Source: Pseudomonas sp. MMS21 TM103
GTDB taxonomy: Bacteria; Pseudomonadota; Gammaproteobacteria; Pseudomonadales; Pseudomonadaceae
Assembly (NCBI RefSeq): GCF_022132145.1
Contig: NZ_JAJISP010000005.1
Location: forward strand, 352,523-416,522
Reading direction: 5' to 3'
Length of the DNA stretch: 64,000 nucleotides
Shown here piece after piece: positions 17,278 through 26,511 of the stretch. The position numbers and the translations under genes were made by a program. A model generated the notes under the pieces. The model had not been told where the DNA came from, did no database searches, and was given only the letters and a program-made list of their open reading frames with translations. Positions within the stretch are counted from its first letter, which is position 1, and the number at the start of each line of letters is the position of its first letter.

Positions 17278-20070
17278 TCAAAGTACCTCTTGTCCGGCCT
17301 GATCCTGGGTCAGCTTGCCCAGGTTGGCGAGAATCAGCAGGGTCGCACCGACCACGGTCAGGTACACACCCAGGTCAAACAACATGGCAGTGGCCAGTTC
17401 GATCTCGCCGATCAACGGGATCTCGAAATGACCAAATGCCGAAGTCAGGAACGGCCGGTCGAACAGCCAACTGCCGAGCCCGGTAAGCCCGGCGATCAGC
17501 ACCCCGGCCCCGGCCATGCGGTGATAGTTGAGCGGCAGCCGCGACTGGGTCCACTGCACGCCGCTGGCGACGTATTGCAGGATCAGCGCCACGGCGGTGA
17601 CCAGGCCGGCAATGAAACCGCCGCCCGGCAGGTTGTGTCCACGCAGGAAGATGAACACCGAAATCAACAGGGCCATCGGCAACAACACCCGCGACAGAGT
17701 GACCAGGATCAACGGATGCCGATCACGCGCCCAGTTGCGGCCGTGTGTATCGGCGCGCGGCTGGAACAGGCGCAGGCCATCGAGCATGGCGTAGATGCCA
17801 ACACCGGCAATCGCCAGCACGCTGATCTCGCCCAGGGTATCGAAGCCGCGGAAGTCCACCAGGATCACGTTGACCACGTTGCTGCCACCGCCGCCGGAAA
17901 GGCTGTTCTCCAGGAAGAAACTGGAAATGCTGTCATAGGGCCGGGTGAGGACGGCAAACACCAGGATCGCCACCATCAGCCCGAAGCCCACCGCCAGGAT
18001 GAAATCGCGCAGTCCACGGATGCTGCTCGACTCGCTGCGCGTCTGCGCCGGCAGGAAGAACAGCGCCAGCATCAGCAGGACGATAGTCACCACCTCCACC
18101 GAGAGCTGGGTCAGGGCCAGATCCGGTGCCGAATAGCGGGCAAAGGCCAGTGCCACCATCAGGCCGACCACACTGAGCATCAGCAGCGACACCAGGCGTT
18201 GGCGATGAAACACCACCGTCGTCAACGCGGCCAGGGCCAGGATGCCCAATCCCAATGCGGTGATGCCATCGATCGGGGTCATTGCCAACGGGCCGGTAAC
18301 TTGCGGCAAGGTGCTGAGCGCAAAGGTCACCACCAGCAACGCGCTGCCCAGTAGCAACCCCAGGTAATGCTGCAACGAACCGTTTTCCAGGCGTTTGGTG
18401 ATCGCTACGCAAACCCGCACCAGCAGCAGCATGCCCTGCTCGAACAACAAGCGGGCATCCATGCTCGGCAGGCCGGAATACCAGCGGAATAACGGTTGAC
18501 GGCATAAATACACGAGAATCCCGCCAAACAGGGCGATAAAGCTCATCAGCAGCGGCAGGTTGAAGCCATGCCAGATCGCCAGGCTGTATTCGGGCAGGTC
18601 CCCACCCAAGGTCGACGTCGCCGCCGCGGCGAGCAGCGGCGCCACCGTGTAGGCCGGCACGATACCAACCAGCAGACAGAGGAATACCAGGACTTCCACC
18701 GGCAGCTTCATGTAACGCGGCGGTTCATGGGGCGGGTACTTCGGCAGGTTGATCGGTTCGCCGTTGAAGAACACGTCATGGATAAAGCGCAGCGAGTAGG
18801 CCACCGAGAATACCCCGGCCAGGGTCGCCGTCGCCGGGATCACCCAGTTGAAGCTCCCGAGCAGGTGCTGGTTGAGGGTCTCACTGAAGAACATCTCCTT
18901 GCTCAGGAAGCCATTGAGCAAGGGCACCCCGGCCATCGCCGAGGCCGCGACCATCGCCAACATGGCGGTATGTGGCATGTATTTCCACATGCCGTTGATT
19001 CGGCGCATATCGCGGCTGCCGGTCTCATGGTCGATGATGCCCGCGGCCATGAACAGCGAAGCCTTGAAGGTCGCGTGATTGATGATATGGAACACCGCGG
19101 CCACCGTCGCCAGGCGGGTATCCAGGCCAAACAGCAGGGTAATCAGGCCCAGGTGACTGATGGTCGAGTAGGCCAGCAGGCCCTTGAGGTCGTGCTGAAA
19201 CAGGGCCATGCAGGCGCCGACCAACAAAGTCACCAGACCGGTGATGCTGACCAGGTAGAACCACCATTCGGTGCCGGCCAACGCCGGGTACAGCCGCGCG
19301 AGCAGAAACACCCCGGCCTTGACCATGGTCGCCGAGTGCAGATAGGCCGAAACCGGCGTCGGCGCGGCCATCGCATGGGGCAACCAGAAGTGGAAGGGAA
19401 ATTGCGCCGACTTGGTGAACACCCCGAGCAGCACCATCACCAGAGCCAAGGGGTAGAGTTCATGGGCACGGATTGCATCGCCGGCGGTGAGCACCTGCGA
19501 CAGCTCGAAGCTGCCGACGATATGACCGATCAGCAAAATCCCCGCAAGCAGGGCCAGACCGCCGCCGCCGGTAATCGCCAGAGCCATGCGCGCACCCGTG
19601 CGAGCATCCGAACGACCACTCCAGAAGCCGATCAAGAGGAACGACGAGAGACTGGTCAGCTCCCAGAACATCAGCATCAGCAACAGGTTTTCCGATAGCA
19701 CCACGCCGAGCATGGAACCCATGAACAGCAGCAGGAAAGCGTAGAAACGCCCCATCGGTTCCTGCTTCGTCAGGTAGTAACGGGCGTAGAGAATCACCAG
19801 CAGGCCAATGCCGAGAATCAGCAGGGCGAACAGAAAGCCCAGGCCATCCAGGCGCAGGCTCAGGTTCAGCCCCAGCGCCGGCAACCAGTTCAGCTGAACC
19901 TTGACCAACTCACCGGCAAACACCGACGATTGTTGCGACAGGAGCAGGAGCAAAGCCGCCAACGGCGCCAGTCCCGCCGCCACCGAGCAGGCTGAACGCC
20001 CCAATCGATCAGCCAACAGTGGCAGGATCATCCCCAAGAATGGCAAGGCGACAATAAGCGCAAGCGCCAT
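17278..20070 (-). CDS. mrpA: Mrp Na+/H+ antiporter subunit A (A-B fusion)
   Basis: 930 residues. The first 500 or so are NuoL-like, with the proton-path blocks LMFWELTSLSSFLLIGFW and SAQFPFHFWLPHAMAAPTPVSAYLHSATMVKAGVFLLAR. The C-terminal 300 residues contain the MrpA tail and a fused MrpB domain (LPGGGFIAGLVTAVALILQYVASG at about 845). This makes a six-gene group 2 type mrp operon with no separate mrpB. I chose the start at 20070; AAGGGG lies upstream. A promoter candidate (20349-20377) and a strong leader hairpin (20138-20176) lie upstream. Confidence 0.94.
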   Translation of the reverse strand: MALALIVALPFLGMILPLLADRLGRSACSVAAGLAPLAALLLLLSQQSSVFAGELVKVQLNWLPALGLNLSLRLDGLGFLFALLILGIGLLVILYARYYLTKQEPMGRFYAFLLLFMGSMLGVVLSENLLLMLMFWELTSLSSFLLIGFWSGRSDARTGARMALAITGGGGLALLAGILLIGHIVGSFELSQVLTAGDAIRAHELYPLALVMVLLGVFTKSAQFPFHFWLPHAMAAPTPVSAYLHSATMVKAGVFLLARLYPALAGTEWWFYLVSITGLVTLLVGACMALFQHDLKGLLAYSTISHLGLITLLFGLDTRLATVAAVFHIINHATFKASLFMAAGIIDHETGSRDMRRINGMWKYMPHTAMLAMVAASAMAGVPLLNGFLSKEMFFSETLNQHLLGSFNWVIPATATLAGVFSVAYSLRFIHDVFFNGEPINLPKYPPHEPPRYMKLPVEVLVFLCLLVGIVPAYTVAPLLAAAATSTLGGDLPEYSLAIWHGFNLPLLMSFIALFGGILVYLCRQPLFRWYSGLPSMDARLLFEQGMLLLVRVCVAITKRLENGSLQHYLGLLLGSALLVVTFALSTLPQVTGPLAMTPIDGITALGLGILALAALTTVVFHRQRLVSLLMLSVVGLMVALAFARYSAPDLALTQLSVEVVTIVLLMLALFFLPAQTRSESSSIRGLRDFILAVGFGLMVAILVFAVLTRPYDSISSFFLENSLSGGGGSNVVNVILVDFRGFDTLGEISVLAIAGVGIYAMLDGLRLFQPRADTHGRNWARDRHPLILVTLSRVLLPMALLISVFIFLRGHNLPGGGFIAGLVTAVALILQYVASGVQWTQSRLPLNYHRMAGAGVLIAGLTGLGSWLFDRPFLTSAFGHFEIPLIGEIELATAMLFDLGVYLTVVGATLLILANLGKLTQDQAGQEVL

Positions 20071-20137
20071 ACACAAAACCCCTTTTTTGCATGCCCGCCA
20101 GCCAAATCGTGGCCGACGGTTAGCGTCCAAACTGCTA

Positions 20138-20176
20138 CGCCAGCCCATGACGCGGATTCACCGTCATGGGCTGGCG
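20138..20176 (-). promoter_or_regulatory. Long perfect hairpin in the mrp leader
   Basis: Perfect 15-bp arms cgccagcccatgacg / cgtcatgggctggcg around a nine-base loop. It lies 68 bases before the mrpA ATG and inside the predicted mRNA leader. No T tract follows, so it is not a simple terminator. It may be a leader regulatory element or a protein-binding palindrome. Confidence 0.5.
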
Positions 20177-20447
20177 CGCCTTAATGTATCTGCAGGTCTA
20201 CGCCTGCTGCATGATCTGAAAGGCCTGCGATCATTCCCAGGGAGCCCTCGCATGACTCAAGTGCCACTCGCCACCCCCCGCCAGAGCCAGCTAAGCCTTT
20301 GTCGGCGCAGGATTATTCCACGATTACCCTCGCCTATCGATACAGCGTTATAAATAGAAGTATTACTAAAATCGCAACCCGCGGGATTGTCTGACTGTAG
20401 CGGTTGCCAGGCAACAGCATAAAAGCCATTAAATGACGCGCACGAAA
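20177..20447. other. AT-richer mrp upstream region
   Basis: Part of a 416-base gap between mrpA and the SlyB-type gene. It is visibly less GC-rich at 20330-20380, where the promoter candidate lies. No ORF is supported. Confidence 0.4.
20349..20377 (-). promoter_or_regulatory. Candidate sigma-70 promoter of the mrp operon
   Basis: On the minus strand TTGCGA, a 17-base spacer and TTTATA form a fair sigma-70 promoter. It would give a leader of about 270 bases before mrpA that includes the hairpin at 20138-20176. This is predicted from sequence only. Confidence 0.45.
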
Positions 20448-20477
20448 AAGCCGGATCAGCTGACGCCGATCCGGCTT
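20448..20477 (-). terminator. Rho-independent terminator of the SlyB-type gene
   Basis: Arms aagccggatc / gatccggctt around a ten-base loop, followed on the minus strand by TTT after the stem. It lies 10 bases after the stop at 20487. Confidence 0.8.
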
Positions 20478-20486
20478 GAACACGGG

Positions 20487-20951
20487 TTACGGGGCGACGC
20501 GGCTGGTGCCGTTGGCGGTCATGATCCGTACACGCTGACCAACCCGGAAGACCTGATTCTCTTCAACGGCCTGGACATAGGCGCGCATGGTGCCGTCATC
20601 TTCTCGCACGGTGATTTCGACACCCTGGGTACGGGTGAAGCCCTCTTCCGTGGCGGCACCGATCAAGCCGCCGGCGACTGCACCGATCACCGCCGCGACA
20701 GCACTGCCGCGACCGCCACCGACACCGCTACCAGCCACACCCCCGACCACCGCACCGGCACCAGCACCGATCGGCGTCCTGGTGCCTTCGATCTTCACCG
20801 GCCGCAGCGATTCGATAGTCCCCATGCGCACGGTTTGCACCGTGCGGGCTTCATCGCGCGAATAGGTGTCGCCCGTGAGACTGGACGCACAGCCACCCAG
20901 GATCAGAGCCAATGCAGTAAAAACTGTAACCAACGCAACAGGCTTACGCAT
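20487..20951 (-). CDS. SlyB-type glycine-zipper lipoprotein
   Basis: 154 residues. The lipoprotein signal ends LILGGC with Cys21 lipidated. The centre is a two-segment glycine zipper (GAGAGAVVGGVAGSGVGG and AVAAVIGAVAGGLIGAATEEG, about residues 64-105), as in outer-membrane SlyB/Pcp. The C-terminal part (VEITVREDDG...FRVGQRVRIM) is the usual small beta domain. GGAGGCGG precedes the ATG at 20951. The family stabilises the outer membrane; regulation is unknown here. Confidence 0.9.
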   Translation of the reverse strand: MRKPVALVTVFTALALILGGCASSLTGDTYSRDEARTVQTVRMGTIESLRPVKIEGTRTPIGAGAGAVVGGVAGSGVGGGRGSAVAAVIGAVAGGLIGAATEEGFTRTQGVEITVREDDGTMRAYVQAVEENQVFRVGQRVRIMTANGTSRVAP

Positions 20952-21099
20952 GAGAACCGCCTCCGTTTGCAATATAGGGCTCATTAGACCGGCAAAGTCC
21001 GCAGCTGTCATCCTGCCCTCGGAAAAACCCTGCGCGACAACCTGCCTGCTTCAGTCAGCTTAGGCTATCGGTTAGGCTTCGCCGCAGGAGGGAACACCC

Positions 21100-21336
21100 A
21101 TGGATTATTTCATCATCGCCAGCCTGACCTGCGCTGGGCTCTACTTCCACTGGTGGCTGTACGTGCGCATCAAGCGCTGGGCCGACCGCGACCTGGCCTT
21201 ATCGATGGCAGGCAAGGACGCCGCGAAGAAGAATTATATGCTCCAGCGCCTTGCCGAAGCCCAGGCCGGCAAGGTCAAACGTCGTGAGCTGCACGCCTGG
21301 CTGGAACGCGCGGCCGCCGATTACCGCGCGCCCTGA
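21100..21336 (+). CDS. Small membrane-anchored protein, 78 aa
   Basis: An N-terminal membrane segment (residues about 3-22, FIIASLTCAGLYFHWWLYV) is followed by a basic, helical, cytoplasmic tail. GCAGGAGG lies upstream of the ATG. I do not recognise a characterised family, but the clear ribosome site and codon use support a real gene. It is divergent from the SlyB-type gene. Confidence 0.75.
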   Translation: MDYFIIASLTCAGLYFHWWLYVRIKRWADRDLALSMAGKDAAKKNYMLQRLAEAQAGKVKRRELHAWLERAAADYRAP

Positions 21337-21377
21337 GCGCTTGTGAAAATCTCGAGCGCCCTTCCGAGGACGCGTGC

Positions 21378-21478
21378 CGTGATCCGTTCGGAGCGCAGCG
21401 ACAAACCGCCAACTTTTGTGCCGCTCCGATGAGCCCATCGGCGCACTGCCCAGGGCAAGTGCACCATGGGGATCACGG
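21378..21478. repeat. Inverted repeat with long spacer
   Basis: ccgtgatcc near 21378 and ggatcacgg near 21470 form 9-bp inverted arms about 83 bases apart, in the gap between the 78-aa gene and the convergent pdxH. The role is unclear; it may be chance. Confidence 0.25.
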
Positions 21479-21544
21479 ATTTTCTCAAGGTAACCGGACT
21501 GTAGGCGGCCGCAGCAGGCGCGAACTTTTCAGACGCGCGCGTAA

Positions 21545-22192
21545 TCAGGGGGCCAGCCGCTCGCGGCTCCAGACATCGTTGTGCAGGCGATAGTCGAGGC
21601 GATCATGCAGACGACTGGCACGGCCCTGCCAGAACTCGACACGCTCGGCCAGCAGGCGATAACCGCCCCAATGTGGCGGACAGTGGGGCGCCTGATCGAG
21701 AAAGCGCTCTTCGACTTGCGCCAGCAAACGTTCCAGCTCGGCGCGGTCCTTGATCACCTGGCTCTGTGGCGAAGCCCAGGCGCCCAGGCGACTGCCCAGC
21801 GGACGCACCTGAAAATAGGCATCGGACTCGGCCGCGGTGACGCGTTCGACCCGTCCCTCGATGCGCACCTGGCGCTCCAGGGTCGGCCAGAAAAAGGTCA
21901 TGGCCGCATAGGGCCTGGCGGCCAATTGCTCGCCTTTAGCACTGTCGTAGTTGCTGAAGAAGGTGAAACCACGCTCGTCCAAACCCTTGAGCAGCAGCAC
22001 CCGACAATGCGGGCAACCCTCGGCATCTACAGTGGCCAGGGTCATGGTATTGGGCTCAACCGGCGGTTGCTCGGTCTTCAGCGCGTCGGCAAACCATTGC
22101 TTGAACAAGCTGTATGGCTCGCCAGGCGCCTGCGTTTCGCACAAGCCATCACGGGTGTAGTCGCGGCGCATATCGGCCAGGGTCTGGGTCAT
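21545..22192 (-). CDS. pdxH: Pyridoxamine/pyridoxine 5'-phosphate oxidase
   Basis: 215 residues, the usual length. PdxH uses FMN to oxidise PNP or PMP to pyridoxal 5'-phosphate, the last step of B6 synthesis and salvage. FMN and substrate contacts are visible in RVLLLKGLDERGFTFFSNYDSAKG (about residue 60-83), FFWPTLERQVRIEGRV (about 100) and the C-terminal VEFWQGRASRLHDR with its active-site Arg and His. It is cytoplasmic and monocistronic. Confidence 0.96.
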   Translation of the reverse strand: MTQTLADMRRDYTRDGLCETQAPGEPYSLFKQWFADALKTEQPPVEPNTMTLATVDAEGCPHCRVLLLKGLDERGFTFFSNYDSAKGEQLAARPYAAMTFFWPTLERQVRIEGRVERVTAAESDAYFQVRPLGSRLGAWASPQSQVIKDRAELERLLAQVEERFLDQAPHCPPHWGGYRLLAERVEFWQGRASRLHDRLDYRLHNDVWSRERLAP

Positions 22193-22266
22193 GACAAAGC
22201 CCTCTAGAACGGAGGCTGCCTAGCTTACCCGGACGCGCCGTACTTGGCTTGATCCAGAGCAAGTAA

Positions 22267-22926
22267 CTACTTGCCGGTAACCGAGCTGGCACTGTCTTGC
22301 TGCTTGCTGCGGACTGCGACCAGCGCCGGCGTAGCGGCCGGAGCCGGCTGACTGTACTTGGCGACCAGCCCCTTCATGGTGCCCTTCGAGGTCAGCATGA
22401 TTTCCACCCGCCGATTCAGTTCGCGACCCTCGACGCTGTCATTGGCCGCACGCGGCATGTCCGAGCCCATGCCTTTGACCATCAGGCGATTCTGCTTCAA
22501 CCCGCTCAAGCGGAAAATCGCGGTAAAGGCCCGCGCCCGCTCATGACTGAGTTCGCGGTTGGCCGTAGCGACGCCACTGCTGTCGGCATGGCCGAGCACG
22601 AGCACGGCAACGCTCTGGTCGTTTTCCGCAAGTTTGGCAACCCGGCTGATCGGCCCAAGGGTCACTGGCAGCAGCATCAATGGACGGTCCGGATTGAAGC
22701 TGCCCAGCACCGGAGCGGTTACCACCAGCAGGTTCTCGCGCCGTTCCAACTCGAAGTGGCTGCCTTTGATCGCCTCCCGCACGCGCGGTTCGTAATCGTC
22801 CAGCCAGGCCTGGGTGACTTCCGGGTCGGGCATGGCAACCACTCGTGGCTGTTTGATCTTCTCAGAGCCGACACAACCGGCGAGAAGCAGACACAGGACG
22901 AAGGCGAGGGGTTTGTTGGCTAGCAT
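22267..22926 (-). CDS. OmpA-family lipoprotein
   Basis: 219 residues. The lipobox is LLAGC with Cys18. An N-terminal domain (about 25-95) with strand-rich character is followed by an OmpA-C peptidoglycan-binding domain (about 95-185): VLVLGHADSSG, NRELSHERA and GRELNRRVEIML carry the Asp and Arg that hold diaminopimelate. It probably tethers the outer membrane to the cell wall. It lies 74 bases from pdxH on the same strand and may be co-transcribed with it. Confidence 0.88.
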   Translation of the reverse strand: MLANKPLAFVLCLLLAGCVGSEKIKQPRVVAMPDPEVTQAWLDDYEPRVREAIKGSHFELERRENLLVVTAPVLGSFNPDRPLMLLPVTLGPISRVAKLAENDQSVAVLVLGHADSSGVATANRELSHERARAFTAIFRLSGLKQNRLMVKGMGSDMPRAANDSVEGRELNRRVEIMLTSKGTMKGLVAKYSQPAPAATPALVAVRSKQQDSASSVTGK

Positions 22927-23022
22927 CGGACACCTACTACGAAACAGTCAAAAGAAACCAGCGAAGGGCCGGCATAAGCACATAAAAACAAGCAAGCTGT
23001 GCCCGGAGTTTAGCCGAGCTTT

Positions 23023-24168
23023 CTACAAACAATCTGCCAATACCCGCGCAAGTTTCTGCGCTCGAGGGTCCATCAAGACGAACGGTCCTAGATTGTTGAC
23101 CACGAAGCCAAATGCCACATCACGCTCCGGATCGGCGAAGCCGCTGGAACCACCCGCACCCGGGTGCCCGAAAGCTTGCGCGCCCATGCCATAGGTGGCA
23201 TTGGCCACCCCGGGTTGATCAAGCATGCAGCCCAGACCGAAGCGCGTGCGGGTCAGCAGGGTCTTGTCATCACCGACACCATGCTCACGGGTCAGCTCAT
23301 CGAGCAACTCGCTTTCCAGCAAGCGGCCATCGAGCAAACCGCTGTAAAAACCGGCAAGACTGCGTGCATTACCGTGACCGTTGGCCGCCGGTTGCTGCAT
23401 TCGACGCCACTGCGGCTTATTAGTGCTGGTCATGATCGACGGCGGGTTGCTGAATGCCCGCGTAGTCATGGCGGTCGAATCGCTCATCATGACCTTGAGC
23501 AGGCGCTGGGCGGCGGCATCACCCATGCTGCCCTTGCCGCGGGAGATATGTGCCACGCGGTCGAAATCTTCATCGGCCAGACCGACATGAAAGTCCAGGC
23601 CCAGCGGTTTGGCGGTGCGCGCGACTATCGACTCACCCGGGCCGCAGCCTTCGACGCGCCGCAACAGTTCGCCAACCAGCCAGCCATAGGTGATGGGCGC
23701 ATAGCCATGCCCCTCGCCGAGTGGCCACCAGGCTTCTTCGGCCGCCAGGGCGCTGGTCATCGCCTGCCAGTCGTACAAGGCCTCTGCCGGCAGCATCTGG
23801 TGCAACGCCGGCAACCCGGCCTGATGACTGAGCAAATGACGCAGGGTGATCCTGGCTTTGCCAGCGGCGGCGAACTCTGGCCAATACCGGGAAACGGGGG
23901 CGTCCAGTTCGAGTTTGCCCTCGCCGACCAGTTGCAAGGCGGTGACGGCGGCAAAGGTCTTGGTGCAGGAAAACAGGTTGAGGATGGTGTCGCTGTGCCA
24001 AGCCTGTTGGCCATCCTTATCGGCCACCCCGGCCCAGATATCCAGCACCGTCTCGCCGGCGATCTGCACGCAGAGCGCGGCACCACGCTCCTGTGGGTCG
24101 TCGAACAGGGCGGCGAAGGCGTCCTTGACCGCCTCGAACTTGAGGTCGAAATAGCCCTGTATCTGCAC
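23023..24168 (-). CDS. Beta-lactamase-family serine hydrolase (esterase, EstB-like)
   Basis: 381 residues. The class C beta-lactamase/DD-peptidase fold is marked by SCTK at residues 67-70 (catalytic Ser and Lys) and by ITYGWLVGELLRR, whose Tyr is the likely second catalytic residue. The C-terminal FGHPGAGGSSGFADPE block replaces the KTG box with an HPG-type motif common in esterases of this family. There is no signal peptide, which also favours an intracellular esterase over a lactamase. The start is GTG at 24168 with AAGGAG upstream. Confidence 0.88.
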   Translation of the reverse strand: MQIQGYFDLKFEAVKDAFAALFDDPQERGAALCVQIAGETVLDIWAGVADKDGQQAWHSDTILNLFSCTKTFAAVTALQLVGEGKLELDAPVSRYWPEFAAAGKARITLRHLLSHQAGLPALHQMLPAEALYDWQAMTSALAAEEAWWPLGEGHGYAPITYGWLVGELLRRVEGCGPGESIVARTAKPLGLDFHVGLADEDFDRVAHISRGKGSMGDAAAQRLLKVMMSDSTAMTTRAFSNPPSIMTSTNKPQWRRMQQPAANGHGNARSLAGFYSGLLDGRLLESELLDELTREHGVGDDKTLLTRTRFGLGCMLDQPGVANATYGMGAQAFGHPGAGGSSGFADPERDVAFGFVVNNLGPFVLMDPRAQKLARVLADCL

Positions 24169-24250
24169 AAACGGCTCCTTGGTATGGGGAATGGGTGATC
24201 AGCCGCGCATTGTTCCAGCCCGGCATGCACTTGGGAACCCGGGCAGCCGG

Positions 24251-26395
24251 CTAACTGATCTCTCGCCGAAAGGGCGGTAGCGCATTGAGAATTGCCTTGC
24301 CATAACGCTGGGTCACCACTCGCCGGTCGAGCAAGGTAATGGTGCCGCGGTCGGCTTCGGTACGCAGCAAGCGCCCGCAGGCCTGGACCAGGCGCAGCGA
24401 GGCGTCGGGCACGGCGATCTCCATAAAGGGGTTGCCACCGCGCGCTTCGATCCACTCTGCAAGCGCCGCCTCCACCGGGTCATCCGGCACCGCGAAGGGG
24501 ATTTTGGCGATCACCACATGCTCGCAGTAGGCGCCGGGCAGATCGACGCCTTCGGCGAAACTGGCCAAACCGAACAACACGCTGTCTTCGCCGCTGTCGA
24601 CCCGCGCCTTGTGCTTGTTGAGGGTTTCCTGCTTGGACAGATTGCCCTGGATAAATACCCGCTTGCGCCAATCGCGCTCAAGCCCCTCGAACACGTCTTG
24701 CATCTGTTTACGCGAGGAGAACAACACCAGGGTGCCGCGCGAGCCTTCCACCAATGCTGGCAAATCGCGAATGATCGCTGCCGTGTGTGCCACCGCATCA
24801 CGCGGATCGGCATTCAGGTTCGGCACCCGCAGAACGCCGGCATCGGCATGATGAAAAGGGCTCGGCACCACGGAGGTCACCGCCACCTTGGGCAGGCCGG
24901 CACGCATCCGATAGCGATCGAAGGTACCCAGCGCAGTCAGGGTTGCCGAGGTCACCAGGGCGCCATAGGCCACATTCCACAGATTGCGACGCAGGGTTTC
25001 GGCGGCCAGGATCGGGCTGGCATTGACCTCGATGTCGAACAGCGCACCGCTGTCGGCCAGGGTCAGCCAGCGCGCCATCGGCGGACTGTCTTCGGGGTCT
25101 TCGGCGGTGAAGGCCAGCCACAGCTCCCAGCTACCATGGGCACGCGCCAGCAGGCTGCCGAACAGCGGATACCACTCCTCGGCCTGGTGACTGGCGATGC
25201 CGATTGTGGCCTCGCCATCCATCGCTTCCTTGAGTTTTTCGGTCACTCCGGTGAACAGCTCGGACAGCTTGGAAAAACCCTTCTTCAACTCCGTTCCCAG
25301 CTCACGCAGGTGCTCCGGCACCTGACCGCCAACGAAACGATGACGCGGTCGTTCACGGCCCTGCATGTCTTCGCCGGGCTTGAACTCGGCCACCTGCTCG
25401 CAGGCGCTGAACATGAACTGCTGCTGGGTCTTGATCTCCCGCGCCAGCTCCGGAACCTGTTCGATCAAGCGCCCCAGATCACCCGGCAACGGGTGCTGGG
25501 CCAGCAGCTTGCTGAGGTTCTTCGCGGTCTGTTCCAGCCAATCGGCGGTCGAGCGCAAGCGGGTGAAATGGGCGAAGTGACCGATAGCCTTGTCCGGCAG
25601 ATGGTGACCTTCGTCGAATACATAGAGGGTTTCCCGCGGGTCGGGCAGCACCGCGCCACCGCCCAGCGCCAGGTCGGCGAGCACCATGTCGTGGTTGGTG
25701 ACGATCACATCGACCTTGCCCATGCCCTCGCGGGCCTTGTAGAAGGCGCACTGCTGGAAGTTCGGGCAATGCCGGCTGGTGCACTGGCTGTGGTCGGTGG
25801 TCAGCTGCGACCAACGCGCGTCCTCCAGCTCCTCGGGCCAGTTGTCGCGATCGCCATCCCATTTGTTGCCGGCGAGCTTTTCCATCATGACCACGAACAG
25901 TTTCTGACTCTGCTCGTCGACGTCGATACGGAAGCCTTCTTCCTCGAACAACTGGGCGGTGGCACTTTGCGCCTGGCCTTCCTGCAACAGCATGTCGAGC
26001 TTGGACAGGCACAGGTAGCGGCCCCGGCCCTTGGCCAGGGCGAAGCTGAAGCTCAGACCACTGTTGCGCATCAGGTCGGGCAGATCCTTGTGGACGATCT
26101 GCTCCTGCAGGGCCACTGTCGCGGTGGCTATCACCAGACGCTTGCCGGCAGCCTTGGCCACGGGAATCGCCGCCAGGCAGTAGGCCACTGTCTTGCCGGT
26201 GCCAGTACCGGCTTCTACCGCCACCACGGCCGGCTCACCCTCACGCCGGCCTTCCCCGTCGACCTTGATCGCCCCCAGCACCTTGGCGATGTCGGCGATC
26301 ATCAGCCGTTGGCCATAGCGCGGCTTGAGCGACTTGGCTTCGAGAAAACGCGTGTAGGCGCCCTGGATCTGGGACTTGAGTTCGGTACTGAGCAT
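24251..26395 (-). CDS. dinG: ATP-dependent DNA helicase DinG
   Basis: 714 residues, the usual Pseudomonas length. It is a superfamily 2 iron-sulfur helicase (XPD-like), 5'-3', acting on R-loops and repair intermediates. Walker A is AGTGTGKTVAY at about residue 62-72; the DEAH-like box is FDEGHHLPD near 260. Four Cys of a 4Fe-4S domain are plausible: one in GRYLCLSK (about 130) and three in QCTSRHCPNFQQC (about 208-220). Motif VI is ACGRLLRTEADRG near the end. It is divergent from the CopD-family gene across 116 bases. Confidence 0.95.
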   Translation of the reverse strand: MLSTELKSQIQGAYTRFLEAKSLKPRYGQRLMIADIAKVLGAIKVDGEGRREGEPAVVAVEAGTGTGKTVAYCLAAIPVAKAAGKRLVIATATVALQEQIVHKDLPDLMRNSGLSFSFALAKGRGRYLCLSKLDMLLQEGQAQSATAQLFEEEGFRIDVDEQSQKLFVVMMEKLAGNKWDGDRDNWPEELEDARWSQLTTDHSQCTSRHCPNFQQCAFYKAREGMGKVDVIVTNHDMVLADLALGGGAVLPDPRETLYVFDEGHHLPDKAIGHFAHFTRLRSTADWLEQTAKNLSKLLAQHPLPGDLGRLIEQVPELAREIKTQQQFMFSACEQVAEFKPGEDMQGRERPRHRFVGGQVPEHLRELGTELKKGFSKLSELFTGVTEKLKEAMDGEATIGIASHQAEEWYPLFGSLLARAHGSWELWLAFTAEDPEDSPPMARWLTLADSGALFDIEVNASPILAAETLRRNLWNVAYGALVTSATLTALGTFDRYRMRAGLPKVAVTSVVPSPFHHADAGVLRVPNLNADPRDAVAHTAAIIRDLPALVEGSRGTLVLFSSRKQMQDVFEGLERDWRKRVFIQGNLSKQETLNKHKARVDSGEDSVLFGLASFAEGVDLPGAYCEHVVIAKIPFAVPDDPVEAALAEWIEARGGNPFMEIAVPDASLRLVQACGRLLRTEADRGTITLLDRRVVTQRYGKAILNALPPFRREIS

Positions 26396-26511
26396 GGGAT
26401 CTGGACGTGGGGTCTGGGCGCGAAAAGGCTGGATAAATTTTCAGTGTCTTGCAACGGCCGCTATCATAGCGCGCTAATCGATAATGCGCAGAACCCGGAC
26501 TGGAGTTTTAC

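Noticed and set aside
17239..19698. Two long + strand frames (371 and 376 aa) across mrpA
   Set aside because: Antisense to a well-conserved antiporter subunit; composition is hydrophilic Gln/His/Arg as expected for the complement of membrane protein codons.
23023..24168. Calling the serine hydrolase an antibiotic-resistance beta-lactamase
   Set aside because: It has no signal peptide and lacks a KTG box; the family contains many esterases, so an AmpC-type role is unsupported.
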